This document shows, piece after piece, positions 15,447-22,388 of a stretch of DNA of 23,110 nt. The first letter of the stretch is position 1, and the number at the start of each line of letters is the position of its first letter. The DNA comes from a virus. The DNA is taken from positions 1 to 23,110 of the IMG/VR virus record IMGVR_UViG_3300042445_001959; one strand, written 5' to 3'. A program made the translations under genes and the position numbers. A model generated the notes under the pieces. That model saw nothing but the letters and a program-made list of their open reading frames with translations, was not told the DNA's origin and made no database searches.

Positions 15447-16365
15447 TTTGTGGTAAGTTTAAATCATCTATAGCGTATCCGCTTTCAAGATCAATGATAA
15501 CATTGTTAGATGTTGAACTTAAATCTGTATTGCTGTATACAATGTCAAGCACAAATGGTTGATTTGCTCCATTTGGATTTACGTAATCTGTATTTGCAAC
15601 CCAGTTATCATCAAATTCAATATCAGACCATCCAATTGAATTATTAGCAAGAATAACTGGATATACGTTAACATCTTCTTCAAGCGGTGCATTTGCTAAA
15701 GTGCTTGCCGCAAAGCCTGCATCAACAAATTTAATAACCTTTTTAGTTTTCTCAGGCCCAAAAAAGTAACCCTTTAAAGTAAAATTTAAAGTGTATAAAA
15801 TTGTTTGTCTTTCAATGTAATCACCTTCGTAAAGATCTTCTGTAGTAACACTATTTAAAATAATAGGAAGATCAAAAGAATCAAGATCAGGTATAAGAAA
15901 CGCACTAACAGTCCAATCTGGCGTAAAGAATGGAAGAATTTGCTCTAATATCTTAGTTGCATCTTCCGAATACTTAGTCATAATATATAACGAAAAATCT
16001 AGGTTATATGGTGTAGCAGCATAAACAAAGTTTCTTGCAGAGTTTGTTTCTGCTTTTGATTCTTTGCGCATCTTAAGAGACGAAGCAAGTTTTCTTTGAG
16101 AATCGTATTGCATGTTTGTAATTTCAAACGACATGCGAGGTAACGAAATAGCATCAGCAGCTCTTGTACCATTTATTAAATCTGGCTCTTGCACTAATTT
16201 TGAAAGTACTTTTTGGAACGGAGCATAAGATAACGGCACAATCATAGTTTGCACTAAGTTGCCTGCGTTGTCTTTTCTTTCAATTTTAATTTGATTGAAA
16301 ATAGTGCCAAATAATGCTACATATTTTTTAGTAGTTGCATTATAAAAATAGTTTGCTATAGCCAT
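15442..16365 (-). CDS. 15: Tail sheath stabilizer / tail completion protein gp15
   Basis: This is the T4 gp15-type protein, which forms a hexameric ring at the top of the tail and joins it to the head neck. It has 307 residues, against 272 in T4. The start MAIANYFYNATTKKYVALFGTIFNQIKIER matches the gp15 opening (YFYN...RY..L.G..F..I.I.R). Further family blocks are LPRMSFEITNMQYDSQRK, TPYNLDFSLYIMTKYSEDATKILEQILPFFTPDW and IERQTILYTLNFTLKGYFFGP. The acidic C-terminal 70 residues are more variable. The ATG directly abuts the TAA of gp14 (TAAATG), with AGGAT as the ribosome-binding site, so translation is probably coupled to gp14. The downstream neighbour is the inserted fibre-like gene instead of gp16. 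Confidence 0.95.
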   Translation of the reverse strand: MAIANYFYNATTKKYVALFGTIFNQIKIERKDNAGNLVQTMIVPLSYAPFQKVLSKLVQEPDLINGTRAADAISLPRMSFEITNMQYDSQRKLASSLKMRKESKAETNSARNFVYAATPYNLDFSLYIMTKYSEDATKILEQILPFFTPDWTVSAFLIPDLDSFDLPIILNSVTTEDLYEGDYIERQTILYTLNFTLKGYFFGPEKTKKVIKFVDAGFAASTLANAPLEEDVNVYPVILANNSIGWSDIEFDDNWVANTDYVNPNGANQPFVLDIVYSNTDLSSTSNNVIIDLESGYAIDDLNLPQT

Positions 16366-17046
16366 TTATCGATCCTGAATATTAATATTTTCGCTAAACG
16401 GATCCATCTCCGAAAAATCTAAAATTCCGTCTGCTTCTGTTTCAAAATCAAGATTTTGAGAAATTACATCGGTATTTGCCAAGTCTTCGAGCGTTTCTAC
16501 AAAAGCGGTTGTTGAATTAACGTTATCAAAATAATGATCGATTTCGTATCTGCCCGTTTCAAATCTTTCATTTGAAAATTCCATTAATTCACATTTAAGG
16601 TCATAGACTTGAAGACTTCCAGACTGATAGAATACACTCTCATGTTCTACGTGTGTAATTCTATACAAATTCTGATTTATTGGAAGCCAAATGACATCAT
16701 TTTCACGAGGGCGAACTTTTCTTTGTGTTTTTCTAGTTACGTTTTGTTCGAATGTTCTAATAGCTACAGTAAATGTAACTTGGTCTCTAATTTGCAAACC
16801 AAACTTAGATAAGAAGTCGCCTTCACCTTCAAAGCCATCAACATTTTTAATATACACTTCAAATGAATACATTTCATCGTACAACGGCGTATCATCTTGA
16901 TTGAGGATAGTATCTATGTTATTAAACTCTCCACTAAGATAGCTTATATCAATGCCATAAATTTGAATTGACTCTATTACTAGATCATCAATTAAATTTT
17001 GTTCATTAAAATTGCCATAATTATTGAAGTATACACTCGTTGCCAT
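16366..17046 (-). CDS. 14: Neck protein gp14
   Basis: This is the T4 gp14-type head-completion/neck protein, which with gp13 seals the filled head and makes the tail-attachment site. It has 226 residues, against 256 in T4. Supporting segments are YFNNYGNFNEQNLIDDLVIESIQIYGIDISYL, EGEGDFLSKFGLQIRDQVTF and RPRENDVIWLPINQNLYRITHVEHESVFYQSG, which match the T4 pattern (DLV.ESI...G, SF...FG.Q..D.V, EGD.I.FP...LF.I). The C-terminal 45 residues are acidic. The start at 17046 is six bases after the gp13 stop, with a weak GGAT site, so it is read in one unit with gp13 and gp15. Confidence 0.95.
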   Translation of the reverse strand: MATSVYFNNYGNFNEQNLIDDLVIESIQIYGIDISYLSGEFNNIDTILNQDDTPLYDEMYSFEVYIKNVDGFEGEGDFLSKFGLQIRDQVTFTVAIRTFEQNVTRKTQRKVRPRENDVIWLPINQNLYRITHVEHESVFYQSGSLQVYDLKCELMEFSNERFETGRYEIDHYFDNVNSTTAFVETLEDLANTDVISQNLDFETEADGILDFSEMDPFSENINIQDR

Positions 17047-17052
17047 TACAAA

Positions 17053-17796
17053 TTATCCAATAAAGTTATATGTAAGAGGTTGTAGACTTCTTATTGCGTC
17101 TTCTTCCATAGCTTGACGCTCTGCTCTTGCTTCAGCTAAAATTTGTTCGCCGTTAAATTGTACTCCGCCAAGTAATTGCATGCCTGTAAACTTAGTTAGG
17201 TTTAAACCCCATTGTTCACGAACCAAAACAGAAGCATAATTCTGCAACCAACGATCACCCCATACGTCAGAGTACGCGTCTGGATCAATAATGTCGTAAG
17301 CTTCTATAATGATATATCTGTCAGCAACCAAAGATGCTTTATCAGAATCTATATAAAGCTTATTTACGTGTTTGTTATAACGAATAAGAGGCATTCCTAC
17401 AAGAATTTCTTGTAAAAACTCCATATGCGACATAGTCATCCAGTAATTCGTAACTGAATAACCTGTGATGTCTGAGATGTTATTAAGTACAAATTGGTAT
17501 TGTACGTTGAAGATACCTGTACCAGTAGAGATAGAAGTATCAAGATCAAAAATTTTGGAAATACCAAGAAGGTTTTGTGGCAATGTAACATAACCATTTT
17601 CTACATCTTGTGCTGTAAGCTTATGTTTTAAATAAACTAATTGGCTACCATTATAGTGATAATCTCTCCAAAAAGAAACAGCTTCATCTACACGATCTTC
17701 TACTTGCTCTTCAGCTACGTTGATTTGAATAACCGGCGCACCGATTTTTCTTAAGATATACTCTTTAAATTCTTCTCTTGATTGTGGTTGTGCCAT
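17053..17796 (-). CDS. 13: Neck protein gp13
   Basis: This is the T4 gp13-type neck protein, part of the head-to-tail connector that retains the packaged DNA. It has 247 residues, against 309 in T4. The N-terminus EEFKEYILRKIGAPVIQINVAEEQVEDRVDEAVSFWRDYHYNG shows the conserved connector start (LK..ILR.LGAPVI.V..T..Q..D....AL..Y.EYH.DG). Further blocks are GISKIFDLD, YQFVLNNISDI, SHMEFLQEILVGMPLIRYNKHVNKLYID and IIEAYDIIDPDAYSDVWGDRWLQNYASVLVREQWG, the last typical of marine phage gp13. AAGG of the ribosome-binding site overlaps the TAA stop of the 110-residue gene upstream, pointing to translational coupling. Confidence 0.95.
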   Translation of the reverse strand: MAQPQSREEFKEYILRKIGAPVIQINVAEEQVEDRVDEAVSFWRDYHYNGSQLVYLKHKLTAQDVENGYVTLPQNLLGISKIFDLDTSISTGTGIFNVQYQFVLNNISDITGYSVTNYWMTMSHMEFLQEILVGMPLIRYNKHVNKLYIDSDKASLVADRYIIIEAYDIIDPDAYSDVWGDRWLQNYASVLVREQWGLNLTKFTGMQLLGGVQFNGEQILAEARAERQAMEEDAIRSLQPLTYNFIG

Positions 17797-17805
17797 TTGT
17801 TTTCC

Positions 17806-18138
17806 TTAAGCCAGTTCGTCTTTTATGATTACTTTAATGTAACCGGTATTTGGAAAGGTTTCTACTTGGCCATTAGTGTATTGAATTTCAAATTCTGCAC
17901 TATGAATGCCGGTATTAGCAGTATCTCCAGCTTGCCATTCGTAAGCCACGATGCCTTTAGCAGCATTAATAATAGTACCAATACCATCTTCTACAAGCAA
18001 ATTACCATTTTCATCTTGCATATGAAATCTTATTGCTTGAGCGTTAATCATAGATTTAACTCTACCGTTAGAATCTGAAAGCGCAGCTTCAATAGATGGT
18101 GCGGTATCGTTTTGTTTTATATAGAAGCTAGCAGACAT
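17806..18138 (-). CDS. Small virion-type protein resembling a BppU N-terminal domain
   Basis: A 110-residue all-beta protein. It starts MSASFYIKQNDTAPSIEAAL and continues with a SNGRVKSMINAQAIRFHMQD segment, a short GIVAYEWQAGDT turn and HSAEFEIQYTNGQVETFPN. This order (a declared 'unknown in, null out' beta-sandwich with a Y.W..GDT strand followed by AEFE...G...T.P) is typical of the Ig-like N-terminal domain of phage baseplate upper protein BppU, found as stand-alone proteins in many phages. The family call is from pattern memory. It is the first gene of the unit that continues into gp13, gp14 and gp15, has GGAGA before the ATG, and lies downstream of an AATAAATA late box. A structural or adsorption role is likely, but its place in the virion is unknown. 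Confidence 0.72.
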   Translation of the reverse strand: MSASFYIKQNDTAPSIEAALSDSNGRVKSMINAQAIRFHMQDENGNLLVEDGIGTIINAAKGIVAYEWQAGDTANTGIHSAEFEIQYTNGQVETFPNTGYIKVIIKDELA

Positions 18139-18160
18139 TTGTTTCTCCGGATTTTACTTT

Positions 18161-18168
18161 TATTTATT
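18161..18168 (-). promoter_or_regulatory. Late promoter (AATAAATA) of the BppU-like-gp13-gp14-gp15 unit
   Basis: The minus strand reads AATAAATA, one mismatch from the T4 late consensus, 23 bp upstream of the 110-residue gene in the 42-bp gap after the 197-residue gene. Confidence 0.6.
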
Positions 18169-18180
18169 AAAATCAATTAG

Positions 18181-18774
18181 TTATTTTTGTAGCACTTCGG
18201 CCTGTCTAATGCCATTATCGATGATTCTAACACTATTAGATTGTTTGTTAATTGTAACTCCGTTGAAGTTTACACCGTTAAATGTACAATAATTTGCTCC
18301 ATCCCCAGAGTAAGCTCTAGTAGATACATTTAGTGCAGTACTTTCAAGATTAAAACCATATGTGCCAGCAGATTCACCTAATGAGAATACGTAAATCTTG
18401 GTGTTAAGAGTAAAACTAAGAGTCTTATTTAAATAAGCGTGAGTAAGGTTATAACCTTGGGCTGATTGTGTGAATGGTATTACAAGCGAACCATATTCTG
18501 CTTTCGCATAGCGCTGCACACCAAATTCTATGAAAGAACTTGATGTAAAACCAAAACTTAGATCTTCAGCCGAAGCTTGAATAATTGGTGGAGTAATCCT
18601 ACCGGTAAACGAAAAATTTAAATTAAAATCGTTTAATGTGCCGGTAATTGGTACCCTTGCATAAGAAACAAGGGAAGGTTCAATTGATACTGAAGCTTCC
18701 CCTGTAAGTGTGGTATATCCACCTGCAAAAAATTCAAAATCTAATGTTGTTGAAAACGCTCCATTAGCAGACAT
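18181..18774 (-). CDS. Hypothetical beta-rich virion-type protein
   Basis: A 197-residue protein without a recognised family. It is rich in Ser, Thr, Phe, Tyr, Gly and Asn with alternating beta-strand patterns (GEASVSIEPSLVSYARVPI, LNFSFTGRITPPIIQAS, LSFTLNTKIYVFSL) and few charged residues until the C-terminal INKQSNSVRIIDNGIRQAEVLQK. There is no signal peptide or membrane helix. This composition and the late-region position suggest a virion protein, possibly a small fibre or decoration protein. It is 21 bp after the 135-residue gene, with AAGG ahead of the ATG, and probably shares the promoter at 19243-19250. Confidence 0.7.
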   Translation of the reverse strand: MSANGAFSTTLDFEFFAGGYTTLTGEASVSIEPSLVSYARVPITGTLNDFNLNFSFTGRITPPIIQASAEDLSFGFTSSSFIEFGVQRYAKAEYGSLVIPFTQSAQGYNLTHAYLNKTLSFTLNTKIYVFSLGESAGTYGFNLESTALNVSTRAYSGDGANYCTFNGVNFNGVTINKQSNSVRIIDNGIRQAEVLQK

Positions 18775-18795
18775 GAGGCTTACCTTTTGTTAAAG

Positions 18796-19203
18796 TTACG
18801 CCCCACCAGCTGTAATAGTAAATGCTGTAATATTAATTTGTTGGCCAGTTGCAATGTTAGTGTTATCTAATTGCATATCGCCACCACCGCCTGTGGCAGA
18901 AATAGAACCTTGCATATGACATACAGTACCATCATTGTTGTGTAGTCTAAAGTAACCAGCTGTACCAGAAGCGTCAGCTGACAAATCTTGCCAAGTTCCT
19001 GATAATGTAACAGAACCTAATGTTGGGTTTGATAACCAGTCTGTAGGAAGAACCATAGTTGCAACAACCGTACCCGTATTTGCCGTACCACAGTTAGCTG
19101 GTGGCGAACCAGTAGAAACAGTCATAATTGGATTTTCGCCAACTTCTGTCTCAATTGCTGCCAAAGTAGCATTTCTTGCATTAACCGATAACTGAAAAGC
19201 CAT
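18796..19203 (-). CDS. Small hypothetical virion-type protein
   Basis: A 135-residue protein. It begins with a short helix (QLSVNARNATLAAIETEVG), followed by Gly/Thr/Ala-rich strands containing MTVSTGSPPANCGTANTG, VTLSGTWQDLSADASGTAGYF and LHNNDGTVCHMQGSI, and ends IATGQQINITAFTITAGGA. I have seen this pattern in small structural proteins of marine T4-like phages, but the function is not known. It has two cysteines (in NCGT and TVCHM). The gene has a strong AAGGAGAT site and an exact late promoter 39 bp upstream, so high late expression is expected, consistent with a virion component. Confidence 0.75.
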   Translation of the reverse strand: MAFQLSVNARNATLAAIETEVGENPIMTVSTGSPPANCGTANTGTVVATMVLPTDWLSNPTLGSVTLSGTWQDLSADASGTAGYFRLHNNDGTVCHMQGSISATGGGGDMQLDNTNIATGQQINITAFTITAGGA

Positions 19204-19242
19204 CTGTATCTCCTTAAATGAAATTGTTTAATATATTTTACA

Positions 19243-19250
19243 TATTTATA
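19243..19250 (-). promoter_or_regulatory. T4-type late promoter of the 135- and 197-residue genes
   Basis: Exact TATAAATA on the minus strand, 39 bp upstream of the 19203 start, in the widest intergenic gap of the window. It is back to back with the plus-strand sigma70 promoter starting at 19260. Confidence 0.82.
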
Positions 19251-19251
19251 T

Positions 19252-19271
19252 AAAAACAGTTGACAGTTTTT
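19252..19271. repeat. Operator-like repeat: inverted AAAAAC/GTTTTT containing tandem ACAGTT
   Basis: On the plus strand AAAAAC (19252-19257) and GTTTTT (19266-19271) are inverted repeats around 8 bases. Within them ACAGTT is directly repeated at 19256-19261 and 19263-19268, a 7-bp period. The element lies between the minus-strand late promoter and the plus-strand promoter and covers the latter's -35 box. It may be a regulator site, or a weak U-rich terminator for minus-strand transcripts leaving the sugar cassette. Function is inferred only from position. Confidence 0.4.
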
Positions 19272-19287
19272 CAGAACCAATTATAAT
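19260..19287 (+). promoter_or_regulatory. Perfect sigma70-type promoter on the plus strand, antisense to the sugar cassette
   Basis: TTGACA (19260-19265), a 16-bp spacer, then TATAAT (19282-19287): both boxes match the bacterial housekeeping consensus. A transcript would start near 19294 and run rightwards, against every gene in the window, into the 3' end of the nucleotidyltransferase-cupin gene. No plus-strand coding sequence follows. It may make an antisense or small RNA. A chance origin is possible in AT-rich DNA, but the location in a real intergenic gap argues for function. Confidence 0.55.
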
Positions 19288-19313
19288 AGCCTTATGGCTC
19301 CATCAATATAGTA

Positions 19314-20075
19314 TTATGTTCTTCTTTCAATATCATCTTCTGACAGAATATCACCCATCCAGACTTCAATTACCTTAACTGGTGTTTTACCAACATTTGT
19401 AGCTTTATGCCAGCAGTTTCTTGGTATATCAATGCTGTCGCCAGATTTATAGATTCTAGAAGTTCTATAATCATTTGCATATTCAAGATTCATTTCAAGA
19501 GCACCATCTACAATGTGCCAATGTTCTGATCTACCGAAGTGTCGCTGATCAGATAAAGACTTACCAATATCAATAGATAGTTCTTTTACTTTCCAATGAC
19601 CATTCTGATCAAGATCTCTGTATTTTCCCCAGACTCTTTCAGTTGATGGCTTGCCCCAATTATTTAAAATCCAACTAGAAGAATTTAATTTGTCTGTACC
19701 GCCAACACCAAATACAAAGTCAACATCATCAAAGATCATTTCAGGAATGTTATCTTTTGTACGATCACCACCATTTGCAAAAATGATTTGTGAATTTTTT
19801 GGAAAGCTATTTTTAATGTGTTCAATTGCGCCAATTGCAGAACCATCGTCATCATTAAAACCAAATGCGTGTCCAACACATTTAATGTTACTAACTATAT
19901 TTGATCGTTCTTCAAAGGACATAAATGGTTGGCCTTTTTTACGAGTTAGCCAAGCATCGCTATTTACACCAACACATAAAATATCGCCAAGCTCTTTTGC
20001 TGCTTTAAAATATTCAATGTGACCAGAATGTAGTGGATCAAAGCCACCGGTTACAATAACAACTTTCATTCCCAT
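19314..20075 (-). CDS. Nucleotidyltransferase-type domain fused to a type II phosphomannose-isomerase cupin
   Basis: A 253-residue two-domain protein for nucleotide-sugar metabolism. Residues 4-140 form a cytidylyltransferase/HldE-C-like Rossmann domain, with VTGGFDPLHSGHIEYFKAAK containing the nucleotide-binding HxGH (16-19), GVNSD at 36-40, and an LNSSSWIL segment (130-137) in the place of the family's ISSTxIR motif. Residues 148-253 match the MPI type II cupin: WGKYRDLD, VKELSI, QRHFGRSEHWHIVDGALE (His179, Glu184, His185), IPRNCWHKATN (His223) and the typical ending IEVWMGDILSEDDIERR. A sugar-1-phosphate nucleotidyltransferase plus sugar isomerase or sensor is plausible; the substrate is unknown. 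An in-frame ATG at 20102 would overlap the upstream gene by 28 bp. The start at 20075 is preferred because GGAGA lies 7 nt ahead and the previous stop overlaps it as TAATG. Confidence 0.85.
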   Translation of the reverse strand: MGMKVVIVTGGFDPLHSGHIEYFKAAKELGDILCVGVNSDAWLTRKKGQPFMSFEERSNIVSNIKCVGHAFGFNDDDGSAIGAIEHIKNSFPKNSQIIFANGGDRTKDNIPEMIFDDVDFVFGVGGTDKLNSSSWILNNWGKPSTERVWGKYRDLDQNGHWKVKELSIDIGKSLSDQRHFGRSEHWHIVDGALEMNLEYANDYRTSRIYKSGDSIDIPRNCWHKATNVGKTPVKVIEVWMGDILSEDDIERRT

Positions 20076-21310
20076 TATAGTTTCTCCATTATATAGTTCC
20101 ATGCAAAATTAACTTTTGTAGAAGATCGCATTTCAGGTTTAGTTTTAGCATAGTCTGGATGAACCCACCAGTCTTCATAGCTAGATTTTTCATCAACCGC
20201 GACATCGCTTACCATTAATATATATCCAAGTTTGCTAAGTACTTTTCTAGATTCATCTCTGATATCATTGCCCCACCAGACTGCATTATGCTGAAACTGC
20301 AAAACAGAAAATTCATACTTATCAAAAGGAATTGCTTTAAGAGCTGTAAGAGAAGCTCCCTCAGCATTGATTCTCAAATATTCAATCCTTTGCTCTAAAC
20401 AATGTTGTTTAAATAACACTTTATAATCCGTATTGGCAGCATCTGCAAGTACTGAAGTAGTATTTCTACTTCTCGAAAAGATATGACACATTCTTTCTGA
20501 GTTATCTAATGAAATACCTTTCCAACCGAATTGTTTTTCAAGTAGTAGAGTATTATTAAACAGTTCAGGATGTCCAGATCCAATTTCTACAAATGTGCCA
20601 TTTCTTTGTCCATCTAAAACAGACAATACAAACATGTCTTGGAAGTGACGTGAATAGTTCTTTTCTATGCTATCAATACCTTTAAACTTAAACTTGTATA
20701 TGTCAAGTTCGTCTTCAGTAAATGTAAGTGTACTTGGATAACCATGTTCTGCTAATAAAGCAGTAGCTCCTTTGTCTACTTCTTCGCTAATAGAATTTTT
20801 ATATTTTAAATCAAAAGCAAGGTTTTTAGATTCGTCTCTGCCGTCAGTTTTCCATTTAGCACGTGCATATAGTAAACGTAAAGCGTTAATACCTGGATAG
20901 CCGAGATCATCATCAAATCTGTCATGCCACTGCTCAAATTTAAGACCGATTGCAGCATACATCATTGATTCTCGCCAATCATTCTTTTTTTGTTTAAATT
21001 TAGAAAGAAAGTAATAAGCTTCTGGTCGATCTGGAAATGTATCAATGGCAATTTTAAGTAAGCCTTCTACACTATGATCTCTATCGCCATTACGTTCATA
21101 GATAAAAGAACCAAGAATCATGCACTTATATTGAAGCCATTTTTCTTTTATAGTTTTACCCGGCGACATATCAGCTGCACGAAGATAATAACTGAAAGCA
21201 GCAGAACCTTGTTCTAATTTATCGTATTCGCGAGCTAATTTATAGATTTTATCTGGGTTAGAATAATCTAAAATAACGTCATTCAATAGTTTCATATTTG
21301 TAAATTTCAT
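20075..21310 (-). CDS. TPR-like protein with a C-terminal FkbM-type methyltransferase domain
   Basis: A 411-residue protein. Residues about 20-150 are helical, TPR-like pairs (IYKLAREYDKLEQGSAAFSYYLRAADM, PDRPEAYYFLSKFKQKKNDWRESMMYAAIGLK), a form often attached to glycan-modifying enzymes. Residues about 225-370 resemble FkbM-family SAM-dependent methyltransferases. The SAM-binding loop is FVEIGSGHPELFNNTLLLEK (240-259), followed by WKGISLD, and IEYLRINAEGASLTALK (309-325) corresponds to the family motif iDfLsiDvEG, here with Asn and Ala instead of the usual Asp and Val. The end is rich in Trp (EDWWVHPDY). The likely role is O-methylation of a sugar. It is 5 bp from the upstream gene and overlaps the downstream gene by one base, so it belongs to a tight operon. 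The first ATG is used, with a weak GGAT site. Confidence 0.8.
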   Translation of the reverse strand: MKFTNMKLLNDVILDYSNPDKIYKLAREYDKLEQGSAAFSYYLRAADMSPGKTIKEKWLQYKCMILGSFIYERNGDRDHSVEGLLKIAIDTFPDRPEAYYFLSKFKQKKNDWRESMMYAAIGLKFEQWHDRFDDDLGYPGINALRLLYARAKWKTDGRDESKNLAFDLKYKNSISEEVDKGATALLAEHGYPSTLTFTEDELDIYKFKFKGIDSIEKNYSRHFQDMFVLSVLDGQRNGTFVEIGSGHPELFNNTLLLEKQFGWKGISLDNSERMCHIFSRSRNTTSVLADAANTDYKVLFKQHCLEQRIEYLRINAEGASLTALKAIPFDKYEFSVLQFQHNAVWWGNDIRDESRKVLSKLGYILMVSDVAVDEKSSYEDWWVHPDYAKTKPEMRSSTKVNFAWNYIMEKL

Positions 21311-21315
21311 ACGTA

Positions 21316-22353
21316 TTATCCGTTATCAGCTAAAAATTCTAAAAATACTTGTATTGGCATCTTAAGAATAAACGAAGCGTTATCTTGAAAACCAAACGAA
21401 ATCAAAACGTTGTTATTATGAATGGTCATACCAGTTACAAATTCAATGTTGTAATCTGTATTTGTTACGTGATCATAATACGTTCCCATAAAATGGAAGT
21501 TGCGTGAAACATGAATCAAATTCCAATCGTTATCCCATACAAGAACTCTATGAGAATAGTCTCCATCTTTTCTACCGAATGGATCTCTTAAAAGATTTGT
21601 TTCATGAACAAAAGCCATTCTTTGTTTGTCGTTAAGACGAATTACTTGTGAACCACCTCTGAAGTCGCGCTTAAACGGTTTTCTTTCGTTTTGTTCAACA
21701 AATACTTCTATGGTTGTACCTTCTTCAATGTTAAATTTAACTAATTGAGTAGGGTTACACCATTTAACAAAGTGATAAGGCATATCAAGAACTGGCATCC
21801 AATTCTTTTCACAATAACTAGCGTCTTCACCCGGAGCCGGAATTGGATGTCTTGAAATTTCTTGCCATTCACCATCTTTAAAATCTATATGACAAAGTTC
21901 CATACGACCCTTGCCTTTTTCATCATAGCAATCACGACGAACACCGCAAAGATATAGTTTTTTATCCCATTCAAACAGACGAGCATCTTCCAAACCAACA
22001 AAGTTCCAAGTTGGTGCTACGTCTAACTTCATATTAACACGTTGTGCTGAGGCTAAATTAAGATTACTATCTAGCTCGCACATCACGTTATGAGTTTTTA
22101 ACGCTACGTCATTTTCGGGATGTATGTATACGAGAGGTCCCCACTGGTGTGGAAACTTTTTCCCCTCGCTATGATAAAGAATGTAGTTAACGTGTCTAAC
22201 GTTAACAAGAAGCTTTCCGTCTTTAAGAAAAATAGACGGATTCATAATACCAGTTTCATTTCCCAAAACTGCTTTTGGTACTAAAATTGGGTGTATTGAA
22301 CCACCTCTTTTCAGAGCATAAGTTGCTAAACCACCCATATGCAAATCGTGCAT
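21316..22353 (-). CDS. GH130/GT108-like five-bladed beta-propeller glycan enzyme
   Basis: A 345-residue protein with the signature of the beta-mannoside phosphorylase / beta-1,2-mannosyltransferase-like superfamily (clan of five-bladed propellers). NPSIF occurs at 38-42, VRHVNY at 52-57, GLEDARLFEWDKKLYLCGVRR at 120-140, EKNWMPV at 182-188, FRGGSQVI at 231-238, FVHE at 248-251, and the ending EFVTGMTIHNNNVLISFGFQDNASFI at 304-329. The order GLEDARL-EKNW-RGGSQ-VHE-SFG.QD is what I recall from viral and bacterial 'glycosidase-like' proteins of this group. It probably makes or breaks a glycosidic bond on a host or virion glycan; whether it is a hydrolase, phosphorylase or transferase cannot be told. 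The start at 22353 has a near-perfect GGAGGTGA site. No late promoter sits in the short gap upstream. Confidence 0.75.
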   Translation of the reverse strand: MHDLHMGGLATYALKRGGSIHPILVPKAVLGNETGIMNPSIFLKDGKLLVNVRHVNYILYHSEGKKFPHQWGPLVYIHPENDVALKTHNVMCELDSNLNLASAQRVNMKLDVAPTWNFVGLEDARLFEWDKKLYLCGVRRDCYDEKGKGRMELCHIDFKDGEWQEISRHPIPAPGEDASYCEKNWMPVLDMPYHFVKWCNPTQLVKFNIEEGTTIEVFVEQNERKPFKRDFRGGSQVIRLNDKQRMAFVHETNLLRDPFGRKDGDYSHRVLVWDNDWNLIHVSRNFHFMGTYYDHVTNTDYNIEFVTGMTIHNNNVLISFGFQDNASFILKMPIQVFLEFLADNG

Positions 22354-22388
22354 GTCACCTCCATTATATAATAAAGAAATCGCCTACA

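Noticed and set aside
19293-19304. AGCC-TTAT-GGCT hairpin after the nucleotidyltransferase-cupin gene as a terminator
   Set aside because: The stem is only four base pairs and is not followed directly by a T-run on the minus strand.
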